NCBI GenBank assembly: GCA_000171835.1
Contig: ABHC01000031.1
Location: 1-50,194 of the forward strand
DNA length: 50,194 nt
Source of the DNA: an alpha proteobacterium BAL199
GTDB taxonomy: Bacteria; Pseudomonadota; Alphaproteobacteria; Thalassobaculales; Thalassobaculaceae
Reading direction: 5' to 3'
Positions 16,048-25,156 of this stretch are shown one piece after another. The notes beneath the pieces were generated by a model. It saw nothing but the letters and a program-made list of their open reading frames with translations, did not search any database and was not told the origin of the DNA. The stretch's first letter is position 1. Every line of letters begins with the position of its first letter. Both the position numbers and the translations under genes were made by a program.

Positions 16048-17136
16048 TCAGGGGGTTCTGAAAGTCGGCGATGCCGGACAACCGTCGGCCTCGGGACCGG
16101 CCGAAGCGGCGGGCCCGGTCCCGGACGGGTCTCCGTCGAAGAGCCGCTGCCAGCACGCCGCGATGCGATCGACGGAGAATCTCTCTGCGACGTACGACTG
16201 CCCCCTGCGAACCCGGTCCAGGAGTGACGGGCGGTGGGCCAGCGCCCATCGGAGCCCGACGCGCAGGTCTTCGCCGCACCAGCAGAATTCCGCCAATTCC
16301 CGATAGGCCGGCAGCGCGTAGACGAGGGCCGGAACGCCGGCGCGGATCGACTCTGTCAGCCGGTTGTGGCCCTTCACGTGTTTGTCCTGGCGGTCGAAAC
16401 TGGGAATCAGGACCAGGTCGGTGCGGCTGAGGGCTTCGGCTTGGCACGACAGCGACCATTCCCGAATCGTCAGGTTGCCCGTGTCGCTGTCGCTCATCCG
16501 CCGCGCCAGCGTCATCAGGTCCCGGCTCAAGCGGTCCGTGACGACGGTCAGGTCGAACCTTACGGTCGCATCGTCGACCAGCGGAAGTATGCCCGGACAC
16601 AACGTGTCGTGGTTGCCGGACCGGCCGTACCACAGCAGTTTGATCAGCGATCCCGGATCGAAGCGGGGAGGGGCCGCCGGCACCTCGTAGGGCTCCTCGA
16701 TGATGGTGCTCTCTCGTCCGAACGTTCCGAGGACGTGCCGCGCCATCGCGTCCGTCTGGACGACGACCTCATCGGCCAGACCTGCCAGCCTCCGATCGAG
16801 ATCCTGGTAGTGCGACCAAGCGGAGCGATCGTCGCACAACACCGCAATGACGCGGATCGAGCGCTGGCGCGCGGCCAACGCCAGCGCGACGACCGCCGGT
16901 TCGAAGGCCTTGGTCACCACGAGCGTGCGTGGCCGCCAGCGATCGAGGAACGCCGCTTCGGACATCCCGGTGACAAAACGAGCGACCGGCTCGCGCCGTG
17001 CTCGTGCCGGAAGCAGCGCCATATAGCGCAGACTGGCTACGCTCTCAGGCGAACCGTGATTGACGACCCACAATGTTGTTCCGCCAAATCCACCGCTGCG
17101 ATCGGGAAGGTCGTCGTATTCGATTTCGACCTCCAT
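16048..17136 (-). CDS. Glycosyltransferase (GT4-like)
   Basis: 362 aa with the two-domain Rossmann layout of GT-B glycosyltransferases. The N-terminal half has LWVVNHGSPESVASLRY and TLVVTKAFEPAVVALALAAR. The linker segment DEVVVQTDAMARHV is typical of retaining GT4 enzymes. The C-terminal half has SLIKLLWYGRSGNHD and the donor-site-like VKGHNRLTESIRAGVPALVYALPAYRELAEF. Acceptor and sugar cannot be told. ATG 17136 marks the edge of an AT-rich region. The gene is convergent with the radical SAM gene, so a shared pathway is possible but unproven. Confidence 0.75.
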   Translation of the reverse strand: MEVEIEYDDLPDRSGGFGGTTLWVVNHGSPESVASLRYMALLPARARREPVARFVTGMSEAAFLDRWRPRTLVVTKAFEPAVVALALAARQRSIRVIAVLCDDRSAWSHYQDLDRRLAGLADEVVVQTDAMARHVLGTFGRESTIIEEPYEVPAAPPRFDPGSLIKLLWYGRSGNHDTLCPGILPLVDDATVRFDLTVVTDRLSRDLMTLARRMSDSDTGNLTIREWSLSCQAEALSRTDLVLIPSFDRQDKHVKGHNRLTESIRAGVPALVYALPAYRELAEFCWCGEDLRVGLRWALAHRPSLLDRVRRGQSYVAERFSVDRIAACWQRLFDGDPSGTGPAASAGPEADGCPASPTFRTP

Positions 17137-17416
17137 CTCGGGCAGTTGTTTTTTTGACGGGACGATAATGTTCGATGTATTCCAGAACAGCCCCGAATTA
17201 TTATTAATAATTGAGGTTTATTTCTTGTTAATGTGTCTTTTGTACCATAATGGTATGTGATTTTCGATCATTTATACTTGGGGTCTTCGACGCTCAAACT
17301 CGAATGAAACGCATAACCGGAGCGGCCGTGTGCCGCAAAAAAGTCGGCCAATGTCGTGAATTTCAGGTTTTCCCATAAAAATACAGTCATCTGGAGCGCG
17401 CCCCCCAAGGTATCAT
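17137..17416. other. AT-rich region upstream of the glycosyltransferase; no confident gene
   Basis: About 280 bp clearly richer in A+T than the surroundings (runs such as AATTATTATTAATAATTGAGG). A minus-strand frame ending at 17268 encodes MTVFLWENLKFTTLADFF and then ends EDPKYK; it looks like the end of a protein, but its upstream part is displaced by IS1595 and IS1182 and I cannot name it. Promoter elements for the glycosyltransferase may lie here. The native DNA continues at 18505-18538 and 20124-20200. Confidence 0.5.
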
Positions 17417-18496
17417 TCTTGCCTATCCGGTTGACTCCCATGCCCACTAGATCTAGCGTTTGGCATGGATGTCCTGGCCCGAGAAGATCTGCCGTTTCCG
17501 CAGTCGCTGCCGGAATTTCAGTGCTTTTTTCCCGACGACGCGGCCTGTGCTGCATATCTCGAAAAGGCCCGCTGGAATGGTGGGTTCGTCTGCCCGAGAT
17601 GCGGCGTTGTCGGCGAACCGTTCCGTTTCGAGGCGCGTCCGGGCGTTCTGCGCTGCCGCGCCTGTCGCAAAGACGTAAGCCTGATGGCTGGGACTGTCAT
17701 GGAGCGCAGTCACACGCCGTTGTCGACCTGGTTCTGGGCGGCTTACCTGATGGCCAGCCAGACGCCCGGAATGTCGGCCGTTCAATTTCAACGGCAACTC
17801 GGCCTGTCGCGCTATGAGACTGCATTCGGCATCCTTCACAAGCTCCGCGCCGCGATGGTGCGCCCAGAGCGCGACAAGATTGGCGGCAAGCCGCAAGAGC
17901 ATGTCGAAGTGGATGAAACGTGGGTTGGAGGGCGCACCCGAGGCGAGGGCCGGGGAGTCCATCACAAGGTTCTCGTCTCCTGCGCCGTGGAGGTGCGTCG
18001 CCGAAAGCCGGGAACCAAACTCGACAATCGGAAAGACGGTCGCTACGCGGGACGCGTTCGTCTCGCCGTCGTCCCCGACCGCAGCGCCAATTCGCTCGGC
18101 AGTTTCGTCGAAAACGCCGTTGCTCCCGGATCGCTGATCGTCACCGACGACTGGAGCGGCTATGCCGGGCTTCGCAAGCGCGGATTCGACCACCACGCGA
18201 TCGCCGAATGCGGAGACCCGGAGATCGCAGAGGAATTCCTGCCGATCATCCACTTGGTCTTCGCCAATCTGAAGACCTGGATCAATGGCATCCATCACGG
18301 CGTCAGTGCCAAGCATCTGCAAGCCTACCTCAACGAGTTCACGTTCCGCTTCAATCGGCGCTTCTATCCGTTCAACTCGTTCCGCTCACTGCTCGGAATC
18401 GCCGGCGGGGCCGCAGCGCCGACCTTCGACGGGCTCTACTCGGGAGAATGGACTCACCCTACATTTAGTGGGTGTGGGTAACAACCGGATAGGCAA
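17417..18496 (+). mobile_element. IS1595-family element B
   Basis: The ends share TTGCCTATCCGGTTG followed by a similar CCCA..CCCACTA..TAG in inverted orientation. GGTATCAT occurs directly outside both ends (17409-17416 and 18497-18504), an 8-bp target duplication if the left end includes two extra bases (TC). The target is palindromic (CCAAGG..CCTTGG). Confidence 0.85.
17465..18481 (+). CDS. IS1595-family transposase B
   Basis: 338 aa, distantly related to the transposase at 12470 and of the same design. A zinc ribbon (CPRCG near residue 44, CRACRKDVSLMAGTVM near residue 65) precedes the ISXO2-like catalytic domain: HVEVDETWVGGRTRGEG, LIVTDDWSGYAGL, HLVFANLKTWINGIHHG and HLQAYLNEFTFRFNRRF. 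ATG 17465 lies 48 bp inside the left end. Complete. Confidence 0.92.
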   Translation: MDVLAREDLPFPQSLPEFQCFFPDDAACAAYLEKARWNGGFVCPRCGVVGEPFRFEARPGVLRCRACRKDVSLMAGTVMERSHTPLSTWFWAAYLMASQTPGMSAVQFQRQLGLSRYETAFGILHKLRAAMVRPERDKIGGKPQEHVEVDETWVGGRTRGEGRGVHHKVLVSCAVEVRRRKPGTKLDNRKDGRYAGRVRLAVVPDRSANSLGSFVENAVAPGSLIVTDDWSGYAGLRKRGFDHHAIAECGDPEIAEEFLPIIHLVFANLKTWINGIHHGVSAKHLQAYLNEFTFRFNRRFYPFNSFRSLLGIAGGAAAPTFDGLYSGEWTHPTFSGCG

Positions 18497-18542
18497 GGTA
18501 TCATTTCCTTGGATTGTTGTCGGATTTAAAAAAATTGTCTAG

Positions 18543-20119
18543 GAGCCTGTTGCTGAATGAGTCTGGCTTGACGGCATGAAGCAGCTATCCGGTGATTTTG
18601 CCCTCAGACGGCATTTTTCTTGTCCAATTGCTTCAGTTCAAGAGCCATTTTCCACCCTTTCTTCCTCTGCGGACGGACTCCGAGTGTAGTTTTTTGATGT
18701 TGTGGGCGGCGCAGTGCAGGTTCCATTCACCCTGGGTCTCCTGCTCCCCGCGCATCATGAATCCGTCTGCGCCCTGGGTCTCCTTCATTTGCCCGAACAC
18801 CGGTTCCACGGTCTGGCCGCGCAGCCGGTAAAGTTTTCGGCCCCGTTGGGTCAGGAGCTTACGCTCCATCTGGTCACGGGCACTCATGTCCCTGGGTATA
18901 CGGCCCCGGGGTGGTGGAGCATCACGCATCGCCTTGCGCTGCTTCCAATCCTTAGTGGTGGCGATCAGGTATTCGCATTCCGCTGTTTCCGTGGCCGCGT
19001 TCTCGTCAGACCAATAGCCCGCGTCAAACAGGCCAACCCCCAGCACCGCCTCGTCGCCGGTCACCGCCTCCATCATCGTCAGGGTCCGGGCAATCATCGG
19101 GGCCAGTTGGCGAACGTCGTTGGCCTGGTTCGTCACATCGGTGGCGAGGATGATCTGGTCCGCCGTCACCACCGCCTGGGCATTGTACCCCTGGAGATAT
19201 CCCTTGCGGCTCTTCATGATCCGGCTGTCCGGGTCGCTCACGTTGGCCTTGGCCTCTTCCTTGACAACCGCCTCGGCTGTCTTCGGCTTCCGCCCGCGTT
19301 TGGCTTTTCCGTTCGCCTTTTCCTCGGCAATCCGGGCGTTGATCTTCTCCTGCTGCTCGACCCGTTGATGGTCGGCTTCGCGCAAGAGACGTTCATGACA
19401 GGAGCGAAGACGGGACAGCCGATCTGACGGCTTCCTCAGCCCGACGGGAACATCGTCACCTCGGCCCTCCCCGAACATCCCGTCCTCGGCGGCATCGATC
19501 GCCTCGGCCTCCGACAGCATGGCGGCAACCTCCGCCTCCAGGGACTTCGAGGTCTGGTTCGCCGCAAGCGACGCATTTGCCTTCACCTTGGTCCCATCCA
19601 GCGCCACCACGCCCAACCGCACCAGCCCCGCCGCATGACACAGCTTCAGGACCTCCACGAACAGGGTCTCCAGGTCGCCCCGGTGCCGCTTGCGGAACCG
19701 CGCTATCACGCTGTGGTCGGGAACCTCGGCGCACACGATCGTCCGAAACCCAGCATCCCGCACGCACAGGCGCTCGATCTTGCGGCTTGAGCGTTGCCCG
19801 TTCGCATACGCATAAACAAGGAGACTAACCATCATCCTCGGCGCGAACGGTGGCGCTCCCGACCCACGCTTCCGGTAGTGCGTCTCGAATGCCGATAGAT
19901 CCATCAAACCCACGGCATCCAGAAGAAGGTGCACGAGGTCTGTGTCCGGAACCCAATCCGCCATGTCCACCGGCAGAAGAAACCGCTGCCTACGATCTGG
20001 TTCTCGGTAAAAATTTGCCATCTCCCCCCCCTTCAAATTGCCTCTCCCAACGGAATCAGGACCCCGTCAGTGGGTCAAGCGGAGATCGTCGGTGGAACCG
20101 GTGATTCTGCAACAGCCTC
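18543..20119 (-). mobile_element. IS1182-family element with CTAG target duplication
   Basis: Inverted ends GAGCCTGTTGCTGAATGA and GAGGCTGTTGCAGAATCA are flanked by CTAG at 18539-18542 and 20120-20123. A 4-bp palindromic target is common for this family. 1577 bp, apparently intact, inserted in the AT-rich segment. Confidence 0.9.
18633..20021 (-). CDS. IS1182-family transposase
   Basis: 462 aa from ATG 20021 (MANFYREPDRRQRFLLPVDM), preceded by a GGGGGGGAG ribosome site; an earlier ATG at 20036 is less likely. N-terminal DUF772 region: APRMMVSLLVYAYANGQRSS and DHSVIARFRKRH. First catalytic Asp in LGVVALDGTKVKANASL; second near VGLFDAGYWSDENAA; C-terminal QTVEPVFGQMKETQG carries the Glu. The central Lys/Glu-rich helix (about 240-290) is typical. 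Complete. Confidence 0.93.
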   Translation of the reverse strand: MANFYREPDRRQRFLLPVDMADWVPDTDLVHLLLDAVGLMDLSAFETHYRKRGSGAPPFAPRMMVSLLVYAYANGQRSSRKIERLCVRDAGFRTIVCAEVPDHSVIARFRKRHRGDLETLFVEVLKLCHAAGLVRLGVVALDGTKVKANASLAANQTSKSLEAEVAAMLSEAEAIDAAEDGMFGEGRGDDVPVGLRKPSDRLSRLRSCHERLLREADHQRVEQQEKINARIAEEKANGKAKRGRKPKTAEAVVKEEAKANVSDPDSRIMKSRKGYLQGYNAQAVVTADQIILATDVTNQANDVRQLAPMIARTLTMMEAVTGDEAVLGVGLFDAGYWSDENAATETAECEYLIATTKDWKQRKAMRDAPPPRGRIPRDMSARDQMERKLLTQRGRKLYRLRGQTVEPVFGQMKETQGADGFMMRGEQETQGEWNLHCAAHNIKKLHSESVRRGRKGGKWLLN

Positions 20120-20200
20120 CTAGTATAATACATTAGTAACCTGAATTTGGATCTCCACACCATCAGAAAATCGCGTGCAGCGCGTTGACGGGTGGTACAA

Positions 20201-20736
20201 CCCGCATTCCCCGAGTAGCCGGCTGATTTCGCTGTCTTCAACTCAACATTACCTATACAAATCATGGTGTTGATGGCTGCGAGGGGCGTATTTCATGGAT
20301 CACCCAGAGGGTGCGGGATTACAGCGGGCAGATCGGGTGGATTTCGACCCTCGCGTGCGGCTGGAATTTCGTGGCACGCAGATCAGTTCGGACGGCGGCC
20401 TGCTGGTGATGCGCGAGCTTGACGATGCGCTTGGGCTGTCCAATCTGGCATCAGCTTCGCTGCGCGACAATCGTATCGGAAGGAACACGGTCCATCGTCT
20501 TGACGGGCTGTTCCGGCAATCGGTGTTCGGGCGGCTGGCCGGATATGGGGATGTGAACGATGCTGACCGTCTCGCGCTCGACCCGGTGATGCGTCAGGTT
20601 GTCGGCGGCAGGGCCGTCGATGCGCAAGCAGCTTCAGCATCGCAGATGGGGCGGTTCGAGACCGAGACACTGGCCTTGCCTGAGAACCGGGCGGCGCTGG
20701 CCGACCTGAATGGCCGATGGATTGACCGGTTTCATG
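20201..20736 (+). pseudogene. IS1380-family element A, 5' part only
   Basis: Starts with the terminal repeat CCCGCATTCCCCGAGTAG and contains the transposase from ATG 20295 for 147 codons (ending RWIDRFH), where IS6 cuts it. It matches the full element at 23059-24729 in inverted orientation, with a C/G mismatch near 20238 (CTTCAACTC versus CTTGAACTC) the only difference noticed. The catalytic end is missing, so it is dead. Confidence 0.9.
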
Positions 20737-21552
20737 GGTGTTGTCACGTTAACTCGTCGAGTTAGCAAGTTGGCATGCCGGTCGTTGATCAAGCGGCATG
20801 TGCCGCGGATTTCCAAGCTTCGAACGCTTCGAGCCGATGGTAGCGAATGGTGAGGGCGGAACGACGGCGGGCTGGGACAGAGTAACGATTGCGGGTTGCG
20901 GATTGCATAGACACGAAGCGTTGTAATCCACCCGGTGATCGGAAGCCTTGCATCACCCGCTCTCGTTTTCGGAAGGGCAAGTGGCTGTTCTCGGCGCGGT
21001 TATTGAGCCCCTTGTGTGACCAATGATCAAGGCCAGGCGCGACCTCGCGCTTGGCGGCCCCATATGAGCGCAGTTTGTCCGTAATGATCCTTTTGGGCAC
21101 GAAGCCCCAACGTTTCATCAGCTTGATCAAAAGCCGCTTTGCAGCGCGCTTGTCTCGCTTCGATTGTAAGATTTCCTCAAGAACGACACCGTGTTGGTCG
21201 ACGGCGCGCCACAGCCAGTATGACCGGCCCGCGATCTTCACGACGACTTCGTCCAGATGCCAAACATCACCAGGGCGAGGCTGCCGTCGCCGCAGAACGT
21301 GGGCGATCCGGGGACCGAACTTGACGGTCCAGCGCCGGATCGTCTCATACGAAACGTCCACACCACGTTCCAGCATAAGCTCCTCGACCTCGCGCAGGCT
21401 CAAGTTGAACCGGGCGTAGAGCCAGACAACATGAGAAATGATCTGAGGCGGAAAGCGGTGGCGCTTGTAGCTGATTTTCTCTGTTTGCATCGACACCGCC
21501 TACGCCCGGATCATTGAACCCGCAACCTCAGGCACGTTAACGTGACAACACC
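20737..21552 (-). mobile_element. IS6-family element
   Basis: 816 bp between inverted repeats GGTGTTGTCACGTTAA at 20737 and its complement ending at 21552. The flanking 8-mers differ (GTTTCATG and GCCTGCGG), and the two sides are truncated IS1380 and truncated ISL3. This is what an IS6-mediated adjacent deletion or cointegrate resolution leaves behind. Confidence 0.9.
20789..21496 (-). CDS. IS6-family transposase
   Basis: 235 aa, normal for IS6/IS26-like enzymes. A helix-turn-helix at the start (FNLSLREVEELMLERGVDVS), then DDE residues in DVWHLDEVVVKIAG, RIITDKLRSYGAAKRE and GLNNRAENSHLPFRKRERVM. IS6 enzymes work by replicative or copy-in transposition, which explains adjacent deletions. Complete and probably active. 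Confidence 0.94.
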   Translation of the reverse strand: MSMQTEKISYKRHRFPPQIISHVVWLYARFNLSLREVEELMLERGVDVSYETIRRWTVKFGPRIAHVLRRRQPRPGDVWHLDEVVVKIAGRSYWLWRAVDQHGVVLEEILQSKRDKRAAKRLLIKLMKRWGFVPKRIITDKLRSYGAAKREVAPGLDHWSHKGLNNRAENSHLPFRKRERVMQGFRSPGGLQRFVSMQSATRNRYSVPARRRSALTIRYHRLEAFEAWKSAAHAA

Positions 21553-22624
21553 GCCTGCGGCATCTGAACTTCTTCCAGCACGAATGCTTCCTGGAGGTCA
21601 GAACGCCTCGCGTGAAGCTGCCCGACGGGCGGGTCGTGCAGGTCGAGCCCGAGTGGTTCGGCAAGCTCGCCGGCTTCACCCTGCTGTTCGAGGCGCTGGT
21701 GCTGGCCATGGCCCGGCAGATGACCTTTGCCGCCGTGGCCAAGCTGGTCGGCCTGTCCTGGCATCGCGTCCATGCGATCTGTTCGCGCTATGTCGATCTC
21801 GCCCTGGCCGAGGCCGATCTGTCGACGGTGACGGCGGTGGCGATCGACGAGACCTCCTGCCGGCGCGGCCACAACTACCTGACCATCGCCGCCGATATGG
21901 ATGAGCGCAAGGTGGTGTTCGTCACCGAAGGCAAGGACGCCAAAACCATCACCCACTTCGCCGAATACCTGGCCGAGCACAAAGCCATGCCCGAGCAGGT
22001 CCGCTCGGTGAGCATCGACATGTCGCCGGCCTTCATCAAGGGCGTGGCCAGGCAGTTGCCCAACGCGCGCATCACCTTCGACAAATTCCACGTCGTCGCC
22101 CATGCGTCCGCCGCCGTCGATCAGACCAGGCGCATCGAGCAGCGAACCGATCCGAGCCTCAAGGGGCTGCGCTGGAAGCTGCTCAAAGACCGCGACCGGC
22201 TGACTGACGAGGGCCGGGCCGACCTTGACGCGTTGATCGCTCAGGTCGCCACCAAACGCACGCCGCGCGCCTGGCTCTACCGTGAGAATTTGCGCGACAT
22301 CCTCGAGCGCAAGCAGATCAACGTCGTCTCCGCCATGCTCAAGCAGTGGTGCACCAACGTCCTGCGTTCCAAGGTCGAGCCGATGAAAGACGTCGCCAGG
22401 ATGATCCGTAGGCACTTCGACGGCATCGTCGCCTGGACCCAGACCCGCCAGACCAACGGCTTCATCGAGGCGCTCAATGGCCTGTTTCAGGCCGCCAAAC
22501 GCAAGGCCCGCGGCTACACCCGGTTCGCCACCATGCGCACCGTACTCTTCCTCATCGCCGGAAAACTCGACTTCACCCGGATCAACCCGCAGGCCGCATA
22601 GCCCACTCGAAATTCAAAAGAGCC
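21553..22624 (+). pseudogene. ISL3-family element copy 2, 5'-truncated
   Basis: Same sequence as 225-1296, without a difference that I can see, including the transposase from codon 60 to the stop at 22601 and the right end GAGCC at 22624. The first 59 codons and the left end are lost at the IS6 border. A GTG at 21612 could start a 329-aa product, but the N-terminal DNA-binding part is missing. The right end lies immediately next to the stop codon of the cupin gene. Confidence 0.92.
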
Positions 22625-22996
22625 TCAGTGAGCATGTTTCCAAGGACCAAAGTCTTTACCAGCCTCTACGATTTCATAAAGTACGCACGGTACATCGCCG
22701 TTTACCCAACCGTCATGCCCGGGAGCAAAATAATAAGCATCTCCTGCACCAACAGTAATCTCTGAACCATCGTCATGTGTACAAGTCATACTGCCTGAAA
22801 TGACAACACCAACATGACCAGCTTGGCAACTATCGCCGCCAACTGTTGGTTTAATGCAAGTTGACCATTTCCATCCAGGTTCTAAAACCAGTTTTGAGGC
22901 ATTAACGTTTCCTAATTTAACAACTTCTACTTTTGCTTTGGGTGGATTCTTAACTTCATCTGCATCTGAGAAGTTTTTTGCGTATAGATTTGCCAT
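22625..22996 (-). CDS. Small cupin-domain protein (AT-rich, probably transferred)
   Basis: A 123-aa single-domain cupin. The barrel motifs are GHVGVVISGSMTCTHDDGSE (motif 1) and GAGDAYYFAPGHDGW (motif 2); the start MANLYAKNFSDADEV and EPGWKWSTCIKP match a family of uncharacterised cupins seen in many bacteria. The usual metal-binding His set is only partly present (H in GHVG, H in PGHD). A good ribosome site (CAGGAG) precedes ATG 22996. Base composition is far lower in GC than the neighbours. The TGA stop touches the ISL3 end, and 62 bp upstream another IS begins, so the gene is an island between two transposons. Ligand unknown. Confidence 0.8.
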   Translation of the reverse strand: MANLYAKNFSDADEVKNPPKAKVEVVKLGNVNASKLVLEPGWKWSTCIKPTVGGDSCQAGHVGVVISGSMTCTHDDGSEITVGAGDAYYFAPGHDGWVNGDVPCVLYEIVEAGKDFGPWKHAH

Positions 22997-23058
22997 TATT
23001 TATCTCCTGTTGGGTAACATCCAATTTAATAAAACCACTTAGGATTAACTTGTGTCAA

Positions 23059-24729
23059 CCGACATTCCCCAAGTTGCGTACCATCTGACGTGAAGATCGC
23101 CTGAATCCGACCTCTGGACAATCGTTTTTTGCCCCAAGCGGCGTCAGGGGTCGCGCAGGCTGCTGTAACAGGGCGGATCAGACCGGGAAGCCGCTGTGTC
23201 CTGGCCCAGGGGCGGTGTTTTTCAGCGCAGTGGATAGACCTGTCCTGCCGCTTTCGTTCAGTTTGGGTCCGGATCGCGGTCATGCGCATAGCGGTGGCGC
23301 TCGCAATCGGCGGATAGCGGCGAGGATGGCGCGCACCATCGGGCCGGTGACGGCCACCTCGGCCAACTGGAAGGTAATGGCGCGGGCGTGGCGCACGACG
23401 CGTGCCCCGATCTTGATCAGCTTGAGCTGCAGGCTGGTTAGCGACCAGTCGGCCATCGCCTCGGGTAGCTCGATGCAGCGCAGGAAGGTGGCCAGGTTGT
23501 AGGCCAGTGCGTGCAACTGCAGCCGCACCTCGTTGTCGCGGAACTTCCGGCATGACAGCCGCGTCCAGTGAAAGGCATGCTTGCCTTCCTTGATATGCTG
23601 CTCGGCGGTGCCGCGGCGATTGTAAAAGCGGGTGATCTCGTCCGGCTCCATCGGCAGGTTGGTGACGATGAAGCCGACCTTGGGGAACAGTTCGCCCGGA
23701 TGCCATTCGATCTTGGCGATCACGCGGCGTGGCTTGTCCCAACTCTGAGCCTGATACTGGAAGTCCTCGTAGAACCGCTTCACCTTGGTCTTTGACGGCC
23801 GCCCAACGGGGCGGGTTAACCGATGAGCGATGCAGCCTTCGAGAACGGCGTTCTTCTTCATCCGGATGGCGTAGAAATAGCCTGCCCCTTCCAGTCGCTC
23901 ATAGAGTGCCGGGATCGCATAGGCGGCATCGGCCCGGAAGAAGCGGCCACCAAGGTTGCGACCAGCGTAGCGGGTGATCACCGGATCAAGGACGTTCCGC
24001 CAGCCGTCGGCGCTGTGGACGTTGCCATTGCGCAGGGCGCAGCGTTCCAGCATGCCGAACTGGTTGAACAAGAAGTTGGGATGATAGCAGTTGCAGTCGA
24101 AATGCCCGTTCCACGCCGCTCCTTCCTGATCGCCATGCGTCGGGCTGACCGAGCTGTCCATGTCCAGCACGATATACTTGAGCCCGTTGCGGTCATGAAA
24201 CCGGTCAATCCATCGGCCATTCAGGTCGGCCAGCGCCGCCCGGTTCTCAGGCAAGGCCAGTGTCTCGGTCTCGAACCGCCCCATCTGCGATGCTGAAGCT
24301 GCTTGCGCATCGACGGCCCTGCCGCCGACAACCTGACGCATCACCGGGTCGAGCGCGAGACGGTCAGCATCGTTCACATCCCCATATCCGGCCAGCCGCC
24401 CGAACACCGATTGCCGGAACAGCCCGTCAAGACGATGGACCGTGTTCCTTCCGATACGATTGTCGCGCAGCGAAGCTGATGCCAGATTGGACAGCCCAAG
24501 CGCATCGTCAAGCTCGCGCATCACCAGCAGGCCGCCGTCCGAACTGATCTGCGTGCCACGAAATTCCAGCCGCACGCGAGGGTCGAAATCCACCCGATCT
24601 GCCCGCTGTAATCCCGCACCCTCTGGGTGATCCATGAAATACGCCCCTCGCAGCCATCAACACCATGATTTGTATAGGTAATGTTGAGTTCAAGACAGCG
24701 AAATCAGCCGGCTACTCGGGGAATGCGGG
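23059..24729 (-). mobile_element. IS1380-family element A, complete
   Basis: Ends CCGACATTCCCCAAGTTGC (low side) and CCCGCATTCCCCGAGTAGC (high side, minus strand). Flanking 4-mers (TCAA and CTGG) do not match, so no target duplication is left. It forms an about 535-bp inverted repeat with 20201-20735. Confidence 0.88.
23280..24635 (-). CDS. IS1380-family transposase A
   Basis: 451 aa, full length for the family. Signatures: VRLEFRGTQISSDGGLLVMR, FRQSVFGRLAGYGDVNDADR, SQMGRFETETLA, first Asp in YIVLDMDSSVSPTHGDQEGA, HFDCNCYHPNFLFNQFG, second Asp in RFFRADAAYAIPALYERL, and the C-terminal FYNRRGTAEQHIKEGKHAFH carrying the Glu. Complete. Confidence 0.95.
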   Translation of the reverse strand: MDHPEGAGLQRADRVDFDPRVRLEFRGTQISSDGGLLVMRELDDALGLSNLASASLRDNRIGRNTVHRLDGLFRQSVFGRLAGYGDVNDADRLALDPVMRQVVGGRAVDAQAASASQMGRFETETLALPENRAALADLNGRWIDRFHDRNGLKYIVLDMDSSVSPTHGDQEGAAWNGHFDCNCYHPNFLFNQFGMLERCALRNGNVHSADGWRNVLDPVITRYAGRNLGGRFFRADAAYAIPALYERLEGAGYFYAIRMKKNAVLEGCIAHRLTRPVGRPSKTKVKRFYEDFQYQAQSWDKPRRVIAKIEWHPGELFPKVGFIVTNLPMEPDEITRFYNRRGTAEQHIKEGKHAFHWTRLSCRKFRDNEVRLQLHALAYNLATFLRCIELPEAMADWSLTSLQLKLIKIGARVVRHARAITFQLAEVAVTGPMVRAILAAIRRLRAPPLCA

Positions 24730-24999
24730 CTGGATATTCTCTTGCGCGGCAAGCAACCCATCGTGATGGCGCTCGCGCGCAGCATCGGCGCCCTACGCTT
24801 GCCCGCACCGCAGCGAACGGCTCTCGAAGACGGCCGGCTGACAATCATTTCGCCGTTTCCTATAAGAGAGAGGCGTGCCACCGCCGATCTCGCCCGCCGA
24901 CGGAACCGCTTTGTCGCGGCACTGGCCGATGAGGTGGTGTTCGCGTTCATCTCCCCAGGCGGAAGCCTGGCTCTGCTCGCCGACGAACTTGTGGGCTGA
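24730..24999 (+). pseudogene. DprA/SLOG-like DNA-processing protein, C-terminal remnant
   Basis: The frame is open from the IS1380 edge (LDILLRGKQPIVMALARSIG) to a TGA at 24999. The segment ISPFPIRERRATADLARRRN, then RFVAALADEVVFAF and GGSLALLADELV, has the shape of the DprA/Smf Rossmann fold (RNR..AAL followed by a hydrophobic strand and a glycine turn). The N-terminal half is gone. Family assignment is by eye only. It is the first of three broken genes with possible links to DNA defence. Confidence 0.5.
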
Positions 25000-25156
25000 G
25001 GCCTTGAGCCCCGGGAGCTTCATCGATGACGGGAGCCGCCTCCAGCCGGCAATGGTGAAGGAAAGCCGAATGCACTATCGTTCCGCTCGGACAACTCAAT
25101 GGGGGCAGATAAATTTCCCCTCGGCTACATTCCGCATGACGAGGGGTGAAAACACA

